Shown here: in pieces, positions 59,220-64,000 of the stretch
How positions within the stretch are numbered: position 1 is the stretch's first letter
Layout: every line of letters begins with the position of its first letter
Source of the DNA: CBDDLD01 sp965230605
GTDB taxonomy: Bacteria > Bacteroidota > Bacteroidia > Flavobacteriales > Flavobacteriaceae
Length of the DNA: 64,000 nucleotides
Reading direction: 5' to 3'
NCBI GenBank assembly: GCA_965230605.1
Contig: CBDDLD010000004.1
Location: forward strand, 2,170,001 to 2,234,000
Translations under genes and position numbers: made by a program
The notes under the pieces: generated by a model
The model's database searches: none
Told to the model about the DNA's origin: nothing
The model's input: the letters and a program-made list of their open reading frames with translations, nothing else

Positions 59220-59318
59220 ATGAAGGATTTATTTATTAGCCTGTATAAAGTGATAAAAGAAATTGTTCGGACAGTAGGTAAGGAATTGTTGGTTTTCTTT
59301 AAACAACAGTTTTCCTAA
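59220..59318 (+). CDS. 32-residue membrane-active-like small protein
   Basis: A 33-codon frame (ATG at 59220) four bases after the amidase stop. The peptide MKDLFISLYKVIKEIVRTVG then KELLVFFKQQFS is amphipathic: hydrophobic and Lys residues alternate with a helix-like period. It could be a small membrane peptide aiding the amidase or a toxin-like peptide. The tight spacing with the amidase is the main support. Confidence 0.5.
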   Translation: MKDLFISLYKVIKEIVRTVGKELLVFFKQQFS

Positions 59319-59366
59319 GACTGAAATAGTTAGGTAAGAGAATTAATAACATTAAAACAATTTATT

Positions 59367-59804
59367 ATGAAATTTAAGATTGAATCAAAACCTAGTCCGC
59401 TTAGACAACTAGATAACTTTAGACAATTAAAAACCTCTTTAAAACCGATTAAAGCTGATGAAGGAGGCAAGTTTTTAGATGTTTTATTAGCGCATCGTTA
59501 TACACTAAACAATGCTATTGGAAAAGACTTTAGCTTACAAGACCATCAGCATATTAGTTTAATCTGTGAAGTCCATTTTAATATTCCTTTGATTTCTTCT
59601 GCTTCTGTAGGCAATGGTTCTAACGCTTGGTTACAAGAATATGATAAAAGTGGTAGCGGTATGATGTTTGAAACCAAAAAGGAATTGGGTGAATATCTGC
59701 AAAGCTTGGAAAGTATCCCTAACCTGATAATTCCCATCAAGCCAGAACTTACCCAAAAAATTGGTGATGCAAAAAGTAAGTTTGTATATGAGTTGGTGGG
59801 GTAA
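59367..59804 (+). CDS. hypothetical ICE protein
   Basis: A 145-residue protein I cannot assign. It is soluble, without a signal peptide, with a basic N-terminus (MKFKIESKPSPLRQLDNFRQ) and a later Ser/Gly-rich part (SASVGNGSNAWLQEYDKSGSG). It follows the amidase and the small peptide on the same strand within 50 bases, so it is likely co-expressed. Its stop faces the DUF262 gene 36 bases on. Confidence 0.7.
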   Translation: MKFKIESKPSPLRQLDNFRQLKTSLKPIKADEGGKFLDVLLAHRYTLNNAIGKDFSLQDHQHISLICEVHFNIPLISSASVGNGSNAWLQEYDKSGSGMMFETKKELGEYLQSLESIPNLIIPIKPELTQKIGDAKSKFVYELVG

Positions 59805-59840
59805 TTAAATCTATAAAACAGTAAAACAAATAATAGTTGA

Positions 59841-61493
59841 TTAAAAAATAAGTGTCTTACTGTAAGCTTTATTTAACAACTTCTCCCTCCTTTTTTGAAG
59901 TGATGCAACATTCCATCCATCTTCTTCAAGAACTTGTTGAGTAATGACATATGAAGTGCTTACATTATCCTTATCTCTGTAAGCACTTTTCTTTTCCTCA
60001 AAATTGTTGTTTTTAGCCTGTACATTCTTACGCAAAGAAAGTAGCGTTAAATTTGATATAGAATCCGTCCATTGTTGTATCTCTTCAGAAGTAAAAGTTT
60101 GTTCCCAAAAAGGTGTCAATGTTTTTGGTAAAATATGTTCTAAATGTAATTTTGGTCCTAATGGAATAAAAGTATTTTTGTCTTCATCAGTAGAAAAATA
60201 TTCAATTAATAGTAATACTGCTCTATCCCACTTTCTACCATAAATAGTGTTACTCTCAATAGATTCTTTAAATGTTTTTGTGGTTGAGTATTTATTGAGA
60301 TTTGACTTAAATTCGCTTTCAATTTGTTCGATACTGGCTTTATTTTTTACCAGTTTCAAGATATTAAAAGAAGTTTGCTTTATTCTTGCCACGGTAGCTC
60401 CTGCTATCCAATTTTGATAATAATAGGCAACCATTAATTCTTTAAGTTTAGCAATATGCTCATACTCTTCAAATATTGCCGTTGTCAAAATACTATTCCA
60501 ATAAATTTTATGTCTTAGATATCTGAGGCAATAAATATACTTATCTTCTTGATTAGACATTTTTATAAAAGCATCTGCAAAATCACTAATTTCTTTAATA
60601 ATCACTAAAGAGGTCTTACCCTCTTTATTAAAAACATCTATGAGTTCCTTATCCAATCTACTCGTAGGGTTAGAAGCTATTTTATAATACAGATATGTAT
60701 TTAACATACTGTCTATTTCTAATTCTGAAAATTTTAAATTAGAGTTAATCAACTCCCATTTGTTTTTGAATGCGCTCCTATCTTCCTTTGAAGATAATTT
60801 CGACATTAAAGTAGATTTTAAAATATCTATTGAACTCAAAGGCATACCTCTATCATTAAGCACATTAAATATTTGAATAGCACTATCTTGAGATGGACAC
60901 GTTATTGTAGTTAAAACGATACTCTCATAAAACCAAATGATAAAATCCTCAATATTAATTTTATCCAGTTCAATCCGCTCTTTTAAAAACTGTTTTACAA
61001 AATGAGCATTTTGTAAATATTTATTATCTGGAAATGCTTTCTCAATATTTTTGACTTCGATAAATTTTATCTTTTTTAAAACCGTTTCTTCAAAATCTAT
61101 TTGATATTTATCGTTAGTTAAAAATTTCAGTTTTCGCTTATCTTCCTCGTATTCATCCTGTATTGAATTAGCAATATACTTGAGTGCTTTTTTACCCAAA
61201 TCTTTACCGTACATCTCTCTAAAAACACAAGCAATTATAGTAAACGTAGTAATCCTTTGTTGCCCATCAATAATATCATATCGTTTATCTGCTTCATTAT
61301 TTACAAGGACAAGGGAACCACAAAAATAATGTTCGTCATTGTTACGCTTAAAGGCTGTAATAATATCATCTATTAAGTCTGAAATATTTTCTTTATCCCA
61401 AGAGTAAGGGCGTTGGTAGTCTGGGATTTGAAAAAAGTTTTCATCATCCACTAAAATTTTCTTGATATTTTTTATTTCTGCTTCAAGCTTCAT
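59841..61493 (-). CDS. DUF262-DUF1524 protein (GmrSD-like nuclease)
   Basis: A 550-residue fusion. The N-terminal DUF262 (ParB-like) domain has IPDYQRPYSWDKENISDLI, EHYFCGSLVLVNN and YDIIDGQQRITTF (DGQQR, the putative nucleotide-hydrolysis motif). The C-terminal DUF1524 (HNH-like nuclease) has LHLEHILPKTLTPFWEQ (the His-Glu-His) and SNLTLLSLRKNVQAKNNNF with the Asn residues. Such fusions resemble the GmrSD type IV restriction enzymes that cut modified phage DNA. It lies 84 bases from the GIY-YIG gene on the same strand, and may belong to the same module. Confidence 0.85.
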   Translation of the reverse strand: MKLEAEIKNIKKILVDDENFFQIPDYQRPYSWDKENISDLIDDIITAFKRNNDEHYFCGSLVLVNNEADKRYDIIDGQQRITTFTIIACVFREMYGKDLGKKALKYIANSIQDEYEEDKRKLKFLTNDKYQIDFEETVLKKIKFIEVKNIEKAFPDNKYLQNAHFVKQFLKERIELDKINIEDFIIWFYESIVLTTITCPSQDSAIQIFNVLNDRGMPLSSIDILKSTLMSKLSSKEDRSAFKNKWELINSNLKFSELEIDSMLNTYLYYKIASNPTSRLDKELIDVFNKEGKTSLVIIKEISDFADAFIKMSNQEDKYIYCLRYLRHKIYWNSILTTAIFEEYEHIAKLKELMVAYYYQNWIAGATVARIKQTSFNILKLVKNKASIEQIESEFKSNLNKYSTTKTFKESIESNTIYGRKWDRAVLLLIEYFSTDEDKNTFIPLGPKLHLEHILPKTLTPFWEQTFTSEEIQQWTDSISNLTLLSLRKNVQAKNNNFEEKKSAYRDKDNVSTSYVITQQVLEEDGWNVASLQKRREKLLNKAYSKTLIF

Positions 61494-61576
61494 TATTTTT
61501 GGTAATTCTCCAGGGATTTATATTTAATTAATCGGTCTATTTAAGTTCTCTAATCTACTATTTCATCAATTGTCCT

Positions 61577-62785
61577 TTAATATCTTTTTAAACTAGCTGA
61601 TTTAACATCGTAATAATAATCTTCGATTGTTCCATCTTTTATTTTTTCAACTACCTCATCGATAATAAATATTGGAACAAGAAACCATTCTTTGGGATTC
61701 ACAGGTTTGCCAAAACGGTCTTTAATATCTATATCTAACTTGGCATTTTTAAAAAATGACTGTATTAAATTTTCTAATTTATGACGTTTGATATTTGCTA
61801 ATTTATAAGTCGCAACAACTTCTACTTCTGCCATTAAAAAAGTAGGGTCATTCTTTGCGTTTGCTATACGTTTATTAATATCATTTCCAGTTACGCCTAT
61901 CTTATGGAATACTTCTCTGTTTTTAATGATTTCCGAATGCTTCGAATTTGACCTTAAAACATAGATAGTTCCACTTTCTAAATCATCACTCTCTAGTTCA
62001 TCTGAAAACAAAGGCCCTAAACCTGGTGTAGTAACAAAACGACTGGTTTCATCTTTATACATAGCTCTTATAAGGGAGCGTTGTAAAAGGTCATTCTCTG
62101 TACCGTTATCATAAATAACCCTTAAACGAGCATCTTCTTCTCCATTTGGTGCCTTAAAAGTTTCTCCTTTACTGGCTATGTAAGCCATTTGACCACGCAC
62201 AATAACAAACAGTTTTTCCTTGATTATTGTCTTAGTAAACCCTGCATCTTTTCTAAAACGAATAGTTTCTCGAAAACCATTCTCAATTTCTTTTTTGGTT
62301 TTTTCAAATAGTGGTTTAAATTGTTCAAAATCTTCACAAATAGTTCTATTAGCAAACTCTTCAACTGCTCTTTTTTCTGCGCGAGTTTTAACGTGTTTAA
62401 GATTGGTTATAGAATTCTCATCATTTTCAACACCTAAACGTTCTAATAATTCATCATCATTTAAATCTTCGGAAATTTTAACTGAACTTTTGATTTCTCC
62501 AGATAAAATATTTTGATAATCGATGTCTTTTAACAAGTCAATAAACTCCTGCTTTTCTTGAATTCTTTCGAGTCTAACAGCATATAACCGCTCAAAAATA
62601 TCATTACTCTCACCGTGAAGAGGTAACCTTTTTTCTTTTTCAACAAATTTTTGAATTTCCTCAAAACCTGCAAAAACACGCTCTTCTAAGGCTGTAAATG
62701 TTACCTTCTTTTTGACCTCTACTTCTACACCTAAAGCTGCTAAAAGTTCATCATCTTCTGCTGTAAATTTGTCCTTTTTAGCCAT
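61577..62785 (-). CDS. GIY-YIG nuclease-family protein (T5orf172/Mug113 type)
   Basis: A 402-residue protein starting MAKKDKFTAEDDELLAALGV; the frame extends twelve codons up but this ATG overlaps the helicase stop by 8 bases. The first about 130 residues are acidic and helical with a repeated motif (DDELLAALGVE near the start and DDELLERLGVE near residue 110). The C-terminal GIY-YIG-like domain starts SGTIYVLRSNSKHSEII (G-I-Y variant GTIYVLRS) and continues FHKIGVTGNDINKRIANAKND (the K-I-G-V-T-G pattern with Arg), ending EWFLVPIFII. The pairing with an SF2 helicase suggests DNA cleavage coupled to translocation. Confidence 0.82.
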   Translation of the reverse strand: MAKKDKFTAEDDELLAALGVEVEVKKKVTFTALEERVFAGFEEIQKFVEKEKRLPLHGESNDIFERLYAVRLERIQEKQEFIDLLKDIDYQNILSGEIKSSVKISEDLNDDELLERLGVENDENSITNLKHVKTRAEKRAVEEFANRTICEDFEQFKPLFEKTKKEIENGFRETIRFRKDAGFTKTIIKEKLFVIVRGQMAYIASKGETFKAPNGEEDARLRVIYDNGTENDLLQRSLIRAMYKDETSRFVTTPGLGPLFSDELESDDLESGTIYVLRSNSKHSEIIKNREVFHKIGVTGNDINKRIANAKNDPTFLMAEVEVVATYKLANIKRHKLENLIQSFFKNAKLDIDIKDRFGKPVNPKEWFLVPIFIIDEVVEKIKDGTIEDYYYDVKSASLKRY

Positions 62786-64000
62786 TTTGTTCTTCTGATT
62801 TTTTTCTTGCCAAATAAGCAATTCCTTGTGCCATACGCTGCTCCCACGGGTCTGCCGATTTTATATCTGGCAATCTACCTCGTTCATTTTTAAATTTTAA
62901 AGCTCGTTTGGCTAATTCTCTGGCTTCTTCCAGAGTAATATTTGGTTTTTTACCAGAGATAACTTCTGCCATTGCTTTCAAACTTTTTTCTGTCATTGCT
63001 TTAGAAAGTATTGCGTATGCCTCACTAAATGGATTAATACTATCAATCCAATCTACATCTAGGTCTCTTACATCCATCGTAAACTTGCGAATACCATCAA
63101 TTAAAGAAGTATTTGCTTTAATGTTAGTATCACTCTCATTGTTTATAGATTGTTTCGCCATTTGTGTGATATTAAGTGCAGCTACGGCGTGCTGTCTAAT
63201 AGCTTCTATATCTTCGTCATCTATTTCTGGGTATTTTTCTTTAATAATTTTCCCCAACCGCACTTGCGTTAATTCTTGAGGAACTAATTCTTCATCAAAT
63301 AAACCACGTCCAATAGCTTCTTTATCTTGAGCAAAAGCTGCAATTACTTCGTTTAAGTCCTCTTTACATATACGTTTAGCATCTTCACTTTCTGGCATAG
63401 CTAAACCTTTTATTTCAACTTGATATTCGCCCTTTTCTTCATTCCAACCTACATTTTCTTTATTAGGGTTGTAACCTCCCTCACCATAATCATAACCTTC
63501 TTCTGGACTACTCTGAGGATTTTTGGGTGTAAAGTTAAATTTAGGTGCTAAAACTTGTTCCATCAACAAACTTGCAGAAATTGCTTTTAAAGTGTCATTT
63601 ACTGCATCTGTTACAGAATCTTCAGAAGCATCTACTTCCGCTATTAAGTTCGTAAACCTAGCTTGTTTTTTGTTTGGAGCATCGCGCGTTGCACGTCCTA
63701 TAATTTGCACTATTTCTGTTAAACTAGAGCGATACCCAATAGTTAATGCGTGCTCACACCAAATCCAATCAAAACCTTCTTTCGCCATACCTAATGCTAT
63801 AATAACATCAACGTGGTCACGATTGCTTTTAATTTCAGGCATATTAAGAGCAGCCTGGACTAAAGGGCGTTTTGTTGGGTCATCATCAACAAGGTCAGCA
63901 ATTTTAATTATTTTACCTGAACTTGTTTTTACTAAATGAAAACCTGTCGTTGCATCTACTCCTTGCCATTCGCCTAACTCTTCAATAATATGCTCAACTT
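62778..64000 (-). CDS. superfamily 2 DEAD/DEAH-type helicase, C-terminal part (cut by window edge)
   Basis: The minus-strand frame is open at the right edge and reads in from VEHIIEELGEW before the first Met at 63842, so this is the C-terminal 406 residues of a longer helicase. Motif V is IIALGMAKEGFDW and motif VI is EIVQIIGRATRDAP (QxxGRxxR). The extension after it is helical with AEVDASEDSVTDAVND and MDVRDLDVDWIDSINP. Its stop overlaps the GIY-YIG start by 8 bases, so the two are translated together. Motifs I-III (ATPase) must lie outside the window. Confidence 0.88.
   Translation of the reverse strand, partial: VEHIIEELGEWQGVDATTGFHLVKTSSGKIIKIADLVDDDPTKRPLVQAALNMPEIKSNRDHVDVIIALGMAKEGFDWIWCEHALTIGYRSSLTEIVQIIGRATRDAPNKKQARFTNLIAEVDASEDSVTDAVNDTLKAISASLLMEQVLAPKFNFTPKNPQSSPEEGYDYGEGGYNPNKENVGWNEEKGEYQVEIKGLAMPESEDAKRICKEDLNEVIAAFAQDKEAIGRGLFDEELVPQELTQVRLGKIIKEKYPEIDDEDIEAIRQHAVAALNITQMAKQSINNESDTNIKANTSLIDGIRKFTMDVRDLDVDWIDSINPFSEAYAILSKAMTEKSLKAMAEVISGKKPNITLEEARELAKRALKFKNERGRLPDIKSADPWEQRMAQGIAYLARKKSEEQNG

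Larger units (their letters stand above)
35798..64000. mobile_element. integrative and conjugative element (left end and body, right end outside)
   Basis: From the tRNA fragment at 35798 to the right edge the window carries conjugation genes of the Bacteroides CTnDOT type: rteC, a coupling protein, relaxase, mobilization protein, ssb, radC and traN, M, K, J, I, G, F, E, all on the minus strand. Metal genes and an IS element are embedded as cargo. No integrase, no traO/P/Q and no traA-D are seen, so they must lie to the right if the element is complete. Whether the nuclease/helicase group at 59.8-64 kb is inside the element is inferred from its position. Confidence 0.75.

Overview
The window looks like the chromosome of a marine-type member of the Flavobacteriaceae (Bacteroidota). 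The DNA is AT-rich, there are almost no Shine-Dalgarno sequences, promoters fit the Bacteroidota pattern TTTG-N(17-23)-TAnnTTTG, and the gene set is typical: a type IX secretion (T9SS) C-terminal sorting domain, TonB-dependent receptors with carboxypeptidase-like N-terminal domains, GIN/DUF2807 lipoproteins, DUF6090 and Bacteroides-type Tra proteins. Species cannot be named from the sequence alone.

Bases 1 to about 35.8 kb are core chromosome. They hold a LuxR-type response regulator (cut by the left edge), an OmpA-like protein, a redoxin, a large T9SS-secreted protein, a TonB-dependent receptor with an unusual palindromic control region, an ECF sigma factor with a membrane partner, an acyltransferase, a NUDIX hydrolase, a cyclophilin lipoprotein and an M3 peptidase. 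Next comes the conserved RDD / SpoIIM / DUF4129 / DUF4350 / MoxR / DUF58 cluster, then divergent dps and oxyR, a Met-rich outer-membrane protein with a small Cys protein lacking a normal start codon, a PadR-PspC-GIN-TraB envelope-stress-like operon, trxB and a DUF6090 protein.

At 35.80 kb there is a 15-base 3' fragment of a tRNA (most like tRNA-Pro), directly followed on the minus strand by an intrinsic terminator with no gene in front of it. I read this as the left attachment site of an integrative and conjugative element (ICE) that runs to the right edge. The ICE carries rteC, a coupling ATPase, a MobB-type relaxase, a BfmA/BtgA-type mobilization protein, a multi-hairpin region that is a good oriT candidate, radC, ssb and a traN-M-K-J-I-G-F-E operon. 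An IS1595-family element of strikingly high GC has inserted into the start of a small gene behind radC and given that gene a new start codon.

The ICE cargo is metal-related. One part is a Cys/His-rich protein, a TonB receptor, a Fur-family regulator, DUF3703 and a Zn/Cd-type P-type ATPase. The other is arsR, a MerT-MerP fusion, a GDCCVxC protein and a VOC protein, under a clear ArsR operator/promoter. No mercuric reductase is visible. At the right end (59.8-64.0 kb) a minus-strand group of DUF262-DUF1524 nuclease, GIY-YIG nuclease and superfamily 2 helicase (cut by the edge) is the best candidate for a poorly described defence module. The ICE integrase, the intact tRNA and the remaining tra genes must lie to the right of the window.
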